Notes: generated from the sequence alone by a model not told the origin. A DNA stretch of 64,000 bases from Lactimicrobium massiliense (GCF_900343155.1 NZ_OUNG01000005.1:62001-126000), one strand, 5' to 3'. Positions 53,010 through 61,968 are shown, numbered from the stretch's first letter. Numbers and translations are program-made.

Positions 53010-54410
53010 TCAAGGCTCCTTTCGTGTATCACGGATCGCGGCAGATGCACTGCCCACGCCAAACCGTATCTTGACCATATCACCAGTCTGCAATTGTGAA
53101 ACATCATGCACGGCACTGCCATCTTTACTGACAACCGCATAGCCCCTGTCCAGTATCTTCAATGGAGAATAGGCATCCAGCAGCCGCATCTGTTTCTCCA
53201 GATCACTGCGTCTGCGCTCCAGCGCCATTTTCTCATCTGTTGACAGACGTGTATGCAGATTGCGCAGTTCGGACTGTTCCTGATGAATGCGGCCAAGGCA
53301 GGCCATCATCATACGGCTGCGGTAATCCATGCTCTTCTGCATCAGCAGACTCTCTTTGGTATGAATCTGCTGTGACAAGCTATGTGATAACTGTTCAAAG
53401 CGATTCCGCTCTTCCTTGAGCACAGATGTATAGCCAAGAATTCTCTCCCGCAGATAATCCAGCTTCATCTGTCTCTGGTTATACAGATTCTCCGGCCTGC
53501 TTAATACCGGCGAAGAAGAAAGATGCACAAGCTGTTTCTCTGCATTGTCCAGCCGCACCTGCATCTGATGAATCATGCGGGTCTGATACGTATGCAGCAG
53601 ATCTTCCACTTCGTGAATATCCGGTGTCGCTGCTTCCACGGCACCGGTTGGCGTATTGGCACGGTGATCAGATACATAATCTACCAGTGTTGTATCAATC
53701 TCATGGCCGACACCGGTCACAACCGGTGTATGCATGGCAAAGACGACACGGGCAAGCTGTTCATCATTGAAACACCAAAGATCTTCCAGAGATCCACCGC
53801 CACGTACCAGCAGGATGATATCATGACCTGCTGCATCTGCTTTGTGCAAAGCATCTATGATCTGAGCAGCAGCGCCTTCTCCCTGCACCGCGGCTGGATA
53901 CACAACTGCTTTGGCAATCGGCCAGCGCTTCTTCAATGTAATCAATACATCAGAAAGCGCAGCGGTATGATTGCCGGTCACAATACCAATTGACATCGGA
54001 TACAGCGGCAATGGCTTTTTATAGATGTCCTGAAACAGTCCCTCAGCAGAGAGCTTTTTCTTTAATGCTTCCAGCTGCAGATACAAATCACCGATGCCGC
54101 TTGGCTTCATGGCATCGACCATCATCTGCATCCGGCCTTCACTCTCATACACCGTCACATCTGCCCGAACGATAACCTTGTCACCATTTTTGGGATCAAA
54201 TCTGACATTGCGGTTGCGTGAGGAAAACATCACACAAGCCATGGAAGCTGTATCATCTTTCAAAGAAAAGTACCAGTGTCCGCTGTAAGGTTTTCTCAGA
54301 TTGGAAATCTCGCCTTCAATCAGAACACCATGCAGGACGGGATTTCCTTCCAGCTGGCCCTTGAGATAGCGGACCAGAGTGCTGACCGGAACAATCCTTC
54401 TCCCGCTCAT
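53010..54410 (-). CDS. xseA: exodeoxyribonuclease VII large subunit
   Basis: 466 residues: N-terminal OB fold (VLIEGEISNLRKPYSGHWYFSLKD), catalytic domain with GIVTGNHTAALSDVL, DIILLVRGGGSLEDLWCFNDE and GVGHEIDTTLVDYVSDHRANTPTGAVE, and a C-terminal coiled coil. ATGA overlap with nusB; ends 1 nt before the xseB start. Confidence 0.96.
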   Translation of the reverse strand: MSGRRIVPVSTLVRYLKGQLEGNPVLHGVLIEGEISNLRKPYSGHWYFSLKDDTASMACVMFSSRNRNVRFDPKNGDKVIVRADVTVYESEGRMQMMVDAMKPSGIGDLYLQLEALKKKLSAEGLFQDIYKKPLPLYPMSIGIVTGNHTAALSDVLITLKKRWPIAKAVVYPAAVQGEGAAAQIIDALHKADAAGHDIILLVRGGGSLEDLWCFNDEQLARVVFAMHTPVVTGVGHEIDTTLVDYVSDHRANTPTGAVEAATPDIHEVEDLLHTYQTRMIHQMQVRLDNAEKQLVHLSSSPVLSRPENLYNQRQMKLDYLRERILGYTSVLKEERNRFEQLSHSLSQQIHTKESLLMQKSMDYRSRMMMACLGRIHQEQSELRNLHTRLSTDEKMALERRRSDLEKQMRLLDAYSPLKILDRGYAVVSKDGSAVHDVSQLQTGDMVKIRFGVGSASAAIRDTRKEP

Positions 54411-54784
54411 ATGACATCAAGTACCCGGTTAATCAGCTTATAGGCATCCTTGTCACAGTATTTGCGTGCCATTTCCACCGATTCATCAATGATGACGGCA
54501 GCAGAGAGCTGCTTGAGATCAAACTCTGCACAGCCATTCAGCAGAATAGCCTTTTCAATCATGCCAAGACGGTCAAACGTCCAGTCATTGAGCACTTCAT
54601 TGATATAGCCCGCATAGCGGTCCTTGTTCTTGATGGCAGTGCGAATCACATCCACAAAATATGGATCCACCTCTTCCACTTTCATCTGATACGTATCTTC
54701 AATCAGCTCATCCAGATCCCGCTCGGCAAGCAGATCCTCATAGACGGTGATCATCGCCTTTTCTCGTTCTTCATGTCGGTTCAT
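54407..54784 (-). CDS. nusB: transcription antitermination factor NusB
   Basis: 125 residues, all-helical RNA-binding protein that joins the rRNA antitermination complex. Typical REKAMITVYEDLLAERDLDEL, DWTFDRLGMIEKAILLNGCAEF and VIIDESVEMARKYCDKDAYKLINRVLD. First gene of the long - strand operon, with GGAG and a TGCTAAAAT promoter upstream. Confidence 0.95.
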   Translation of the reverse strand: MNRHEEREKAMITVYEDLLAERDLDELIEDTYQMKVEEVDPYFVDVIRTAIKNKDRYAGYINEVLNDWTFDRLGMIEKAILLNGCAEFDLKQLSAAVIIDESVEMARKYCDKDAYKLINRVLDVI

Positions 54785-54804
54785 ATTGCAATCTCCTGCG
54801 TCCT

Positions 54805-54810
54805 ATTTTA
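54805..54810 (-). promoter_or_regulatory. extended -10 promoter of the nusB operon
   Basis: On the - strand ATGCTAAAAT, 20 nt before the nusB ATG; the -35 is weak. Confidence 0.5.
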
Positions 54811-54839
54811 GCATCGTTTCCTACTGAATAACAGGCAAC

Positions 54840-54867
54840 TTGACCAGCGCGGCATTTGCTTTAAAAT
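54840..54867 (+). promoter_or_regulatory. promoter of the DUF5662 gene, leaderless spacing
   Basis: TTGACC (54840-54845), 16 bp, TAAAAT (54862-54867), then only 7 nt to the ATG at 54875. The predicted start of transcription falls on or next to the start codon. Confidence 0.6.
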
Positions 54868-54874
54868 CGTATCT

Positions 54875-55438
54875 ATGCAAACCAATCCCGCACAGAAATC
54901 ACTTGCCTGGCGTTTCATCCACCACCTGCATACCATTGACAGCCACCGCTTCCAGGTCATGAAGAACTGCTTTGCCTGCGGCCTGTACCATCAGGGCCTC
55001 ACCCATGATCTTTCCAAGTATTCCCCCAGTGAATTCTGGGTATCCGTCAAGTACTTCCAGGGTGATAAGTCCCCTTACATGAAGGAAAAGCAGATCAAAG
55101 GCTATTCGCTTGGCTGGCTGCACCACAAGGGCAGAAACAGACACCATTGGGAATATTGGTACGATATGATTGATGGCAGATGGCAGCCGATCAGGATGCC
55201 TTACAACTATGTTGTTGAAATGGTATGCGACCGTGTGGCGGCCTGCAAGGTATATCAGAAGGAAAAGTATACGGATGCCAGCCCCCTTGCCTATTACCTT
55301 TCCCGCAATGATCAGAAGTATATGCATCCGGAAACAGCAAAGGCTCTGGAAGAGGCTTTGACAATGATACAGAACAAGGGCGAAAAAGCAACCTTTGCCG
55401 CATTGAAAAAGAGAATCAAAGAACATTACACATACTAG
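54875..55438 (+). CDS. DUF5662 family protein
   Basis: 187 residues rich in conserved His and aromatic residues: HHLHTIDSHRFQVMKNCFACGLYHQGLTHDLSKYSPSEF, LGWLHHKGRNRHHWEYWYD and MPYNYVVEMVCDRVAA. The His/Asp layout resembles an HD-like metal site, but function is unknown. No Shine-Dalgarno sequence precedes the ATG, while a good promoter ends 7 nt upstream, so the mRNA may be leaderless. Divergent from nusB and 10 nt before the next gene. Confidence 0.85.
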   Translation: MQTNPAQKSLAWRFIHHLHTIDSHRFQVMKNCFACGLYHQGLTHDLSKYSPSEFWVSVKYFQGDKSPYMKEKQIKGYSLGWLHHKGRNRHHWEYWYDMIDGRWQPIRMPYNYVVEMVCDRVAACKVYQKEKYTDASPLAYYLSRNDQKYMHPETAKALEEALTMIQNKGEKATFAALKKRIKEHYTY

Positions 55439-55448
55439 GAGAGAAGAT

Positions 55449-56060
55449 ATGGAAAACAAGCGTCTGCAGAAACAACTGTCATTCATTCTGGAACTGGACA
55501 AAGAGAAGAATATTCTCAGACAAACCCATCTGAGTAATCATGGCAGAAGAGAAGATGATGCCGAGCATGCCTGGCATATGGCTGTGATGGCTTATCTTCT
55601 GCAGGAATACAGCAATGAGCCGGTTGATATCGCCCATGTCATGATCATGTGTTTACTGCATGATGTCGTGGAAATTGATGCCGGTGATACATATGCCTAT
55701 GACGATCAGGGCAAAAAGACCCAGCATGAGCGGGAAGAAAAGGCAGCTGAAAGAATCTATGGCATTCTGCCGGAAGATCAGAAGATCCAGCTGCGTGCTC
55801 TGTTTGAAGAGTTTGAGGAAAACAGGACACCCGAGGCAAAGTTTGCCCATGCCATGGACAATCTGCAGCCCCTTCTGCTCAATGACAGCAACGGCGGCGG
55901 TGACTGGAAAGAACATCATGTTTCCTATAACACCGTCATGCAGAGACAGGGCAGGACCAAAGAAGGATCGACTGCCCTGTTTGAAGTCATCAAGGAAAAG
56001 ATGGACAAGCACGCAGATGCAGGCAATCTCATTGATGACAGAGAAAAAGAAGATCAGTAA
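55449..56060 (+). CDS. HD-domain hydrolase, YfbR/HDDC2-like
   Basis: 203 residues. HD motif: H in NHGRREDDAEHAWHMAVMAYLL, HD pair in MCLLHDVVEIDAGDT, and a late Asp in AHAMDNLQPLL. This matches the HD_3 family that includes 5'-deoxynucleotidases such as YfbR. Substrate inferred. AGGAGAGAAG site before the ATG. Confidence 0.87.
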   Translation: MENKRLQKQLSFILELDKEKNILRQTHLSNHGRREDDAEHAWHMAVMAYLLQEYSNEPVDIAHVMIMCLLHDVVEIDAGDTYAYDDQGKKTQHEREEKAAERIYGILPEDQKIQLRALFEEFEENRTPEAKFAHAMDNLQPLLLNDSNGGGDWKEHHVSYNTVMQRQGRTKEGSTALFEVIKEKMDKHADAGNLIDDREKEDQ

Positions 56061-56068
56061 TTGCCAGC

Positions 56069-56101
56069 CGGTTCATTGGCGATTGCCAGTGAACCGCTTT
56101 T
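56069..56101 (+). terminator. intrinsic terminator after the HD gene
   Basis: CGGTTCATTGGC/GCCAGTGAACCG with one G-U, followed by CTTTTTTG. Confidence 0.85.
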
Positions 56102-56105
56102 TTGC

Positions 56106-56137
56106 GCAAAAAAACACTGCCGCAGCGGACAGTGTTT
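56106..56137 (-). terminator. intrinsic terminator of guaB
   Basis: AAACACTG/CAGTGTTT with an A-run on the + strand side, i.e. a T-run for - strand transcripts; 11 nt past the guaB stop. Confidence 0.82.
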
Positions 56138-56147
56138 CAATCGAACA

Positions 56148-57656
56148 TTACTTGTTGTAGCTCTTGTCTTCGTTCTTGACGATGACGTCGTGTGCGCCGC
56201 CTTCGACGATGGATGTGGAAGAGACAAGTGTCAGGCGTGCCTTATCCTGCAGTTCCTTGATGGTCAGAGCACCGCAGTTGCACATGGTGGAGCGGATCTT
56301 GTAGGTAGTCATATAGACGTTGTCATGCAGGAAGCCGGCATATGGTACATAGGAGTCGACACCCTCTTCAAATGACAGCTTGCCTTTGCCGCCAAGATCA
56401 TATCTCTGCCAGTTCTTGGCACGGTTGGAACCTTCACCCCAGTATTCCTTGACATAGGCACCATTGACAGTGAGCTTTTCACCCGGTGCTTCTTCAAAGC
56501 GTGAGAAGTATCTGCCAAGCATCACAAAGTCTGCACCCATGGCCAGTGCCAGGACGATGTGATAGTCATAGACGATGCCGCCATCGGAGCAGATCGGAAT
56601 GTATTCACCGGTTCTTTCAAACCATTCATCACGTGCCTTGGCAACTTCAATGACAGCCGTTGCCTGTCCTCTGCCGATACCCTTTGTCTCACGGGTAATG
56701 CAGATGGAACCGCCGCCGATGCCGACTTTGACAAAGTCAGCACCATGTTCTGCCAGGTAGTTGAAGCCGTCTCTGTCAACGACATTGCCAGCGCCAACCT
56801 TGACCGTATCACCATACTTTTCTCTGATCCATTCCAGGGCATCTGCCTGCCACTCAGAGAAACCATCAGAGGAATCCAGGACCAGGCAGTCTGCCCCGGC
56901 ATTGACCAGCGCCGGAACCCGCTCCTTGTAGTCACGTGTATTGATGCCGGCACCTACCATGAAGCGCTTTTCATCATCCAGCAGTTCCAGCGGATTTTCC
57001 TTGTGGGAGGCATAGTCCTTACGGAAGACCAGATAGCACAGATGATCCGCATCATCGACGATCGGCAGTGTATTGAGCTTATGTTCCCAGATGAGGTCAT
57101 TGCACTCAGACAGCGTTGCACTGGCATTGGCTGTAACCAGCTTTTCACGCGGTGTCATGAAGCTGGAAGCCTTCTCGCTTCCATTCATGCGGGAGACACG
57201 GTAGTCACGGCTTGTGACAAGACCTACCAGCTTACCATTCGGTGTGCCGTCTTCCGTGACCGGCATCGTGCTGTGTCCTGTCTTTTTGACAAGCTCGAGA
57301 ACCTCAGACAGGGTTGTGTCCGGGGTGATATTGGAATCACTGACGACAAAGCCAGCCTTGGCATTTTTGACCTTGGCGACCATAGCGGCCTCTGAGGCGA
57401 TCGACTGCGACTGGAAGATGAAGGACATGCCGCCTTCCTTGGCCAGTGCAACACCAAGACGGTCACCGGATACGGACTGCATAACGGCAGAAACCATCGG
57501 GATGTTCAAAGACAGAGCAGGCTCTTCTCCCTTCTTGAACTTTACAAGCGGGGTGCGCAGGCTTACCTTATCCGGAACATTCTCTTTTCTTGTCAGTCCC
57601 GGTACCAGAAGATACTCACTGAACGTATGACTCACACTGTCATAGTATGTTGCCAT
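56148..57656 (-). CDS. guaB: IMP dehydrogenase
   Basis: 502 residues; oxidises IMP to XMP with NAD+, the committed step to GMP. TIM barrel interrupted by two CBS domains (about 95-215). The catalytic loop is [22 protein letters not shown] with the active Cys, followed by [28 protein letters not shown] and the flap [20 protein letters not shown]. This divergent loop ([10 protein letters not shown] rather than GPGSICTTR) resembles the form I recall from Tritrichomonas foetus, itself considered bacterial-derived. AAGGAGG site before ATG. Strong own promoter. Confidence 0.95.
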   Translation of the reverse strand: MATYYDSVSHTFSEYLLVPGLTRKENVPDKVSLRTPLVKFKKGEEPALSLNIPMVSAVMQSVSGDRLGVALAKEGGMSFIFQSQSIASEAAMVAKVKNAKAGFVVSDSNITPDTTLSEVLELVKKTGHSTMPVTEDGTPNGKLVGLVTSRDYRVSRMNGSEKASSFMTPREKLVTANASATLSECNDLIWEHKLNTLPIVDDADHLCYLVFRKDYASHKENPLELLDDEKRFMVGAGINTRDYKERVPALVNAGADCLVLDSSDGFSEWQADALEWIREKYGDTVKVGAGNVVDRDGFNYLAEHGADFVKVGIGGGSICITRETKGIGRGQATAVIEVAKARDEWFERTGEYIPICSDGGIVYDYHIVLALAMGADFVMLGRYFSRFEEAPGEKLTVNGAYVKEYWGEGSNRAKNWQRYDLGGKGKLSFEEGVDSYVPYAGFLHDNVYMTTYKIRSTMCNCGALTIKELQDKARLTLVSSTSIVEGGAHDVIVKNEDKSYNK

Positions 57657-57685
57657 GAATGAATTTTCCTCCTTAAATTGTACCT

Positions 57686-57713
57686 ATTATACAATGCAAA
57701 AATGCAAAGTAAA
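57686..57713 (-). promoter_or_regulatory. promoter of guaB
   Basis: On the - strand TTTACT (57708-57713), 16 bp, TATAAT (57686-57691), about 30 nt before the ATG. It overlaps the terminator of the ABC exporter operon. Confidence 0.7.
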
Positions 57714-57743
57714 CAGGCCGTCCGGATAACCTTGAACGGCCTG
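57709..57743 (-). terminator. terminator of the marR-ABC exporter operon
   Basis: CAGGCCGT/ACGGCCTG 8-bp stem, 14-nt loop, then TTTACTTT on the - strand. The tail is also the -35 region of guaB. Confidence 0.6.
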
Positions 57744-57755
57744 GAGTAACAGATC

Positions 57756-59564
57756 TTACGTATTCATGCCGGAGAACTGTGTCTCGTAGAGTTTCCAGTA
57801 CTCCTTCTTTGCGGCGAGCAGCTGTTCATGGCTGCCTCTTTCCACGATCCTGCCATCGCGCATGACAATAATCTGATCGACATTGCGGATAGTTGAAAGA
57901 CGGTGGGCAATCACAAAGCTTGTCCGGTTCTCCATCAGGCTGATCATGGCATTCTGAATGCGCATCTCGGTTCTTGTATCCACAGATGAAGTCGCCTCAT
58001 CCAGAATCAGAATCTCTGGATCTGAAAGCCTTGCCCTGGCAATGGCAAGCAATTGCCGCTGTCCCTGTGACAAAGAACCGCCCGAGGCATCAATCACGGT
58101 ATCATAGCCATCCTTGAGGGCTGTGATCATCGTATCCGCATTGGCAAAGGCAGCAGCCTGCTTGATTCTGGCATCATCGGCACTGCCGTCCGCATAGGTC
58201 AGATTGTTACGGATCGTATCGGTGAACAAAGATGTATCCTGCAGCACAATGCCGATCGTGCGGCGCAGATCATACAGATTCAATTTGCGGATATCTCTGC
58301 CATCCAGCAGGATTTCACCACTGTCAATCGGATAAAAGCGCAGCAGCAGATTGATGATCGTCGTCTTGCCTGAACCGGTTGCGCCAACCAGAGCAATCTT
58401 ACTGCCGGCAGGCACATCCAGCGAAAAGTCAGTGATAACCTGCTTGCCAGGCAGATATGAGAAGTTGACATGACGGAACTCGACATGTCCCTGAATGTCT
58501 GTAACGGCTTCTCCTTCCGGATTTTCAACCTGCTGATCCAGTACGGCAAAGATTCTTTCCGCACCGGCAATGGCTGTCTGCACCTGCCCGATCAGTTCGG
58601 AAAGCTCGGTGATCGGCCGTGAGAACTGCTTGGAGTAGACAATAAAGGCAGAGATGATGCCGACTGTGATCTGTCCTTTGATGGCCAGCCAGGCACCTGC
58701 CACCGCGACAATCAGAAAGCCGATATTGTTCAGCACATTCATGCACGGTCCCATGGATCCGGAGATATTATCCGCGGTAATGCAGGCAGCAGTCAGATCA
58801 TCCGCCGTCTTGATAAACTGTGCATCCAGGTCATCTTCCAGCTGGAAAGCTGCAATCGTCTGGCTGTTGGAAATATACTCCTCGGTTTTGCCAGACAGCT
58901 CACCAAGCAGATTCTGGCGCAGCAGGTAGTACTTAGCCATATAGCGGGACAGAAATGCGGTCAGCAGGATTGTACCGATGACCGTACATGAAGAAAGCAG
59001 AGCCAGCGGTACGCTGCATATAAACATCATGACAAGCGTTCCTGCCAGCATCAGGACACCTGAGAAGATCGAAGATGTCGATGTCGAAATTACCGTAGAA
59101 ATCTGATCGGCATCATTGGTCATGCGGCTCATCAGATCACCATGGGACGTGCGATCAAAGTATGGCACCGGCAGATGAATCATATGGGCAAACAGATCCG
59201 CACGAATCCTCTGTACGACTTTCTGTGACAGTCTGGTCGAGAGATATCCCTGCAGCAGCAGGGAAAAGCCATAGATGACATACAGAACTGCCATGATGGC
59301 AAGATACGGATTGACGCTGCCAAAGCTGCCAGCCACGATCTGGTCAATAGCTTTGCTTTGATACGATGGTGCCAGAACTGCAGCCACCACACCAATGCCG
59401 GAAACAATCGTCATGAGCAGTACCGAAGGCATTTCTGCCTTGAAATAGTGCAGCAGACGATGCAGTGTTCCGCGTGCATCCTTCGCCTTTTCAACTGGTG
59501 CACCACGCTCTGGACGGCGGCTGAACCCCTTCTCAGCAACCTGCGAACGATAACTTTCAGCCAT
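57756..59564 (-). CDS. ABC exporter half-transporter, second subunit (ABCB-like)
   Basis: About 602 residues: six-helix membrane domain (about 40-340) and nucleotide-binding domain with Walker A GATGSGKTTI, signature GGSLSQGQRQLLAIARA and Walker B EILILDEATSSVDTRT. It should pair with the adjacent half-transporter to export drugs or lipids. The ATG at 59564 has AGGAG at good spacing; ATG 59573 abuts it. Overlaps the partner gene by a few bases. In this subunit the catalytic Glu after Walker B is intact. Confidence 0.92.
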   Translation of the reverse strand: MAESYRSQVAEKGFSRRPERGAPVEKAKDARGTLHRLLHYFKAEMPSVLLMTIVSGIGVVAAVLAPSYQSKAIDQIVAGSFGSVNPYLAIMAVLYVIYGFSLLLQGYLSTRLSQKVVQRIRADLFAHMIHLPVPYFDRTSHGDLMSRMTNDADQISTVISTSTSSIFSGVLMLAGTLVMMFICSVPLALLSSCTVIGTILLTAFLSRYMAKYYLLRQNLLGELSGKTEEYISNSQTIAAFQLEDDLDAQFIKTADDLTAACITADNISGSMGPCMNVLNNIGFLIVAVAGAWLAIKGQITVGIISAFIVYSKQFSRPITELSELIGQVQTAIAGAERIFAVLDQQVENPEGEAVTDIQGHVEFRHVNFSYLPGKQVITDFSLDVPAGSKIALVGATGSGKTTIINLLLRFYPIDSGEILLDGRDIRKLNLYDLRRTIGIVLQDTSLFTDTIRNNLTYADGSADDARIKQAAAFANADTMITALKDGYDTVIDASGGSLSQGQRQLLAIARARLSDPEILILDEATSSVDTRTEMRIQNAMISLMENRTSFVIAHRLSTIRNVDQIIVMRDGRIVERGSHEQLLAAKKEYWKLYETQFSGMNT

Positions 59565-61293
59565 TGCGCGCATCTCCTTTCATACGCTGGGAACTGCAGA
59601 TATCTGCATATACCGGACAGCCTGCCAGCAGATCCTCATGTCTGCCAACGCCCACAAGGCAGCCATGATCCAGCACGACAATACGGTCACAGCGTCTTGC
59701 AGTCGCAATACGCTGGGTAATGACGAGCGTTGTCATTTCATGCATCTGTTTGCGCAGGGCATTGTAAAGTGCAGCCTCTGTTTCCAGATCCAGCGCACTG
59801 GTCGCATCATCCAGAATCAGAATCTCAGCTTTCTTCACAAGCGCTCTGGCAATGGAAAGACGCTGCTTCTGGCCGCCGGACAGCGATGTACCGCCCTCTG
59901 CCACCATCGTGTCATAGCCATCCCTCTGGGCACGGATATAGTCATCAGCCTGGGCTGTCTTTGCGGCTTCCATGATGTCCTGTTCACTTGCGGCAGGATT
60001 GCCCATGGCAATGTTCTGGCGCAGTGATACAGAGAACAGTTCACTCTTCTGCATGACCACCGATATCCTCTTTCGCAAAGCAGTAAGATCCCAATCCCGC
60101 ACATCGACGCCGTCCACTTTCACCGTACCATGGGTGACATCATAGAAACGCGGAATCAGATTGATCATTGAGGACTTGCCGCTGCCGGTAGATCCAATGA
60201 TGGCAATTGACTCACCAGCATGAATCTCCAGACTCAGATCAGAAAGCACATCAGAGCTCATCTTCTGATAGCGGAAACAAACATGGTCAAAGGCAATGGT
60301 GCCTTTGCTGGTGCCCTGGGTCACTGTGCCTGAGACCACATCCGGTCTGGTATCAAGAATCTCTTTGAGGCGGGTTGAAGATGAGATGCCGCGGGAGAGA
60401 TTCTGGAAGATCGTTGCCAGCATGCGCAGGCCATTGAGAATTAAACTGATGTAGGTGACTGCTGCCATGACGGTACCAGGCTCAATAGAGCCGGCCTGCA
60501 CATCAATGGCACCGGTACGGATGATAGCCGCTGCTGCCAGGTTGAACACCAGATTCATAACCGGCTGCAGATACGAGATCCGCAGCAGTACTTCAAACTG
60601 GTTCTTTGCAAGATCATGATTGGCTTTCTGGAAGCGGGCGTTTTCACGCTCTTCCTGGGCAAATGCCTTGACGACACGCACACCGCTGATGTTTTCACGC
60701 ATCACCGTATTCACACGGTCCAGCTTTTCCTGCAGGCTCATGAACATCGGGTTAGTCTTCCAGACAGTCCAGATGATTTCAAGCAGTACCAGGACAATCG
60801 CAATCGTCAGGATTGTACGGAAATTGAGATCCAGAGACAGCAGGAACCACGTGCCTGCTACCAGGAAGACAAGGGAGCGCATGCAGCCGCGCACCATGTC
60901 GGAAAGCATCAGCTGCACCTGTGTGACATCTGAACTGACTCTTGTAATCAAGGAGCCTGGCGTAAATCTGTCCACCTGCGAAAATGAGAAGTGCAGCACT
61001 TTCTGGAAACAGTCCTTGCGGATATCATTGCCGGAGCGCTGGCCATAGTTGTTTGAGAAAACGCCGCCGATCCAGCCGGCAAAGCCGCCTGCCGCAATGA
61101 TCACAAGCATCTTGAGACCGAGTGATTTGACAATGGAGAGATCTGCCGTACCGCCATTGCCAATGCCAAGGATGCCTTCATCGACAATACTGGCCATTAA
61201 GGCAGGCTGCACAAGATCAGCCATTACTTCCAGCCCCTTGCACAGCATTGCCAGCAAGGCAAGCCACCAATAGCGCAGATAGTATTTCTTCAT
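59557..61293 (-). CDS. ABC exporter half-transporter, first subunit
   Basis: About 578 residues. Membrane domain followed by a nucleotide-binding domain with Walker A GSTGSGKSSM, signature TSLSGGQKQRLSIARA and Walker B EILILDDATSALD. The residue after the Walker B Asp is Asp instead of the catalytic Glu, the mark of the degenerate site in heterodimeric exporters (BmrCD/PatAB type), which fits the partner carrying Glu. Start at 61293 overlaps the marR stop (ATGA); a TTG at 61311 after GGAGG is an alternative. Confidence 0.92.
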   Translation of the reverse strand: MKKYYLRYWWLALLAMLCKGLEVMADLVQPALMASIVDEGILGIGNGGTADLSIVKSLGLKMLVIIAAGGFAGWIGGVFSNNYGQRSGNDIRKDCFQKVLHFSFSQVDRFTPGSLITRVSSDVTQVQLMLSDMVRGCMRSLVFLVAGTWFLLSLDLNFRTILTIAIVLVLLEIIWTVWKTNPMFMSLQEKLDRVNTVMRENISGVRVVKAFAQEERENARFQKANHDLAKNQFEVLLRISYLQPVMNLVFNLAAAAIIRTGAIDVQAGSIEPGTVMAAVTYISLILNGLRMLATIFQNLSRGISSSTRLKEILDTRPDVVSGTVTQGTSKGTIAFDHVCFRYQKMSSDVLSDLSLEIHAGESIAIIGSTGSGKSSMINLIPRFYDVTHGTVKVDGVDVRDWDLTALRKRISVVMQKSELFSVSLRQNIAMGNPAASEQDIMEAAKTAQADDYIRAQRDGYDTMVAEGGTSLSGGQKQRLSIARALVKKAEILILDDATSALDLETEAALYNALRKQMHEMTTLVITQRIATARRCDRIVVLDHGCLVGVGRHEDLLAGCPVYADICSSQRMKGDARNG

Positions 61294-61778
61294 CTCTTTT
61301 TCATCTGCCAATGATCCTCCGGGAATGCGTCCGGATGTTTTTCTTTCCAATCTGTAATCAATGCATTCAGCATTCGTTCCAGCTCCTTCTGTTCCTGTTT
61401 ACTGAGCACGGAAAACATTTCATTGTTCTCGGCCATCACCTGATCATGATTGGCATGCTCAACGGCAATGCCCTTCTCACTGAGCTGCAGGATGACCTGC
61501 CGTTTGTCTTTGGGATCACGGGATCTGGTAATCAGGCCGCTGGCTTCCATCTTGCCAAGCAGCTCAGACAGCGATCCCTGCTGGATCTGCATGTGCTGCT
61601 GAAGCTGCTTCTGGGTAATGGCACCATAGCGGTGCAGCAGAAACAATACCCGGTTCTGAGCCGGCCGCTGACCGCGCCGATCGTTCAGGATACCAGCGTA
61701 CATCCGGATCTCATGAATCAGCCGATGTGCCTGTTCATCGATACACGGGTGAACGTCTTTTTCCTTTTCTTCTTTCAT
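61290..61778 (-). CDS. MarR family transcription regulator
   Basis: 162 residues with the winged helix: RGQRPAQNRVLFLLHRYGAITQKQLQQHMQIQQGSLSELLGKMEASGLITRSRDPKDKRQVILQLSEKG. The DP..KR wing is typical. First gene of the operon with both exporter subunits, so it probably represses them and itself until a ligand is bound. A GGAGG site precedes the ATG. Two identical palindromes bracket its promoter. Confidence 0.93.
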   Translation of the reverse strand: MKEEKEKDVHPCIDEQAHRLIHEIRMYAGILNDRRGQRPAQNRVLFLLHRYGAITQKQLQQHMQIQQGSLSELLGKMEASGLITRSRDPKDKRQVILQLSEKGIAVEHANHDQVMAENNEMFSVLSKQEQKELERMLNALITDWKEKHPDAFPEDHWQMKKR

Positions 61779-61793
61779 ATATCCTCCTTATTC

Positions 61794-61805
61794 ATAGGTA
61801 CCTAT
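61794..61805. promoter_or_regulatory. putative MarR operator, site 1
   Basis: Perfect 12-nt palindrome ATAGGTACCTAT in the marR 5' UTR, 16 nt before its ATG. Confidence 0.6.
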
Positions 61806-61820
61806 CAATTGACAAGGCAG

Positions 61821-61849
61821 ATCATACAGCAAGCATCTTGATAATTCAA
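61821..61849 (-). promoter_or_regulatory. promoter of the marR-exporter operon
   Basis: On the - strand TTGAAT (61844-61849), 17 bp, TATGAT (61821-61826). The two operator palindromes lie immediately upstream of the -35 and downstream of the start point. Confidence 0.75.
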
Positions 61850-61860
61850 TAGGTACCTAA
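61849..61860. promoter_or_regulatory. putative MarR operator, site 2
   Basis: TAGGTACCTA (61850-61859), the same palindrome core as site 1, centred 55 bp away and abutting the marR -35. It is also on the proS side of the divergent region. Confidence 0.6.
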
Positions 61861-61932
61861 TGATTATTTTGATTTCCTATGGACCGCATGTGCCATAAAG
61901 CGCCAAACGCAGGCCAAAGAATGCAGTGTCTA

Positions 61933-61941
61933 TGCTATAAT
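61933..61941 (+). promoter_or_regulatory. extended -10 promoter of proS
   Basis: ATGCTATAAT (hexamer 61936-61941), 27 nt before the proS ATG; no good -35. Confidence 0.55.
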
Positions 61942-61968
61942 TGCCGAGGTTATAAGAGGATAAGAATT

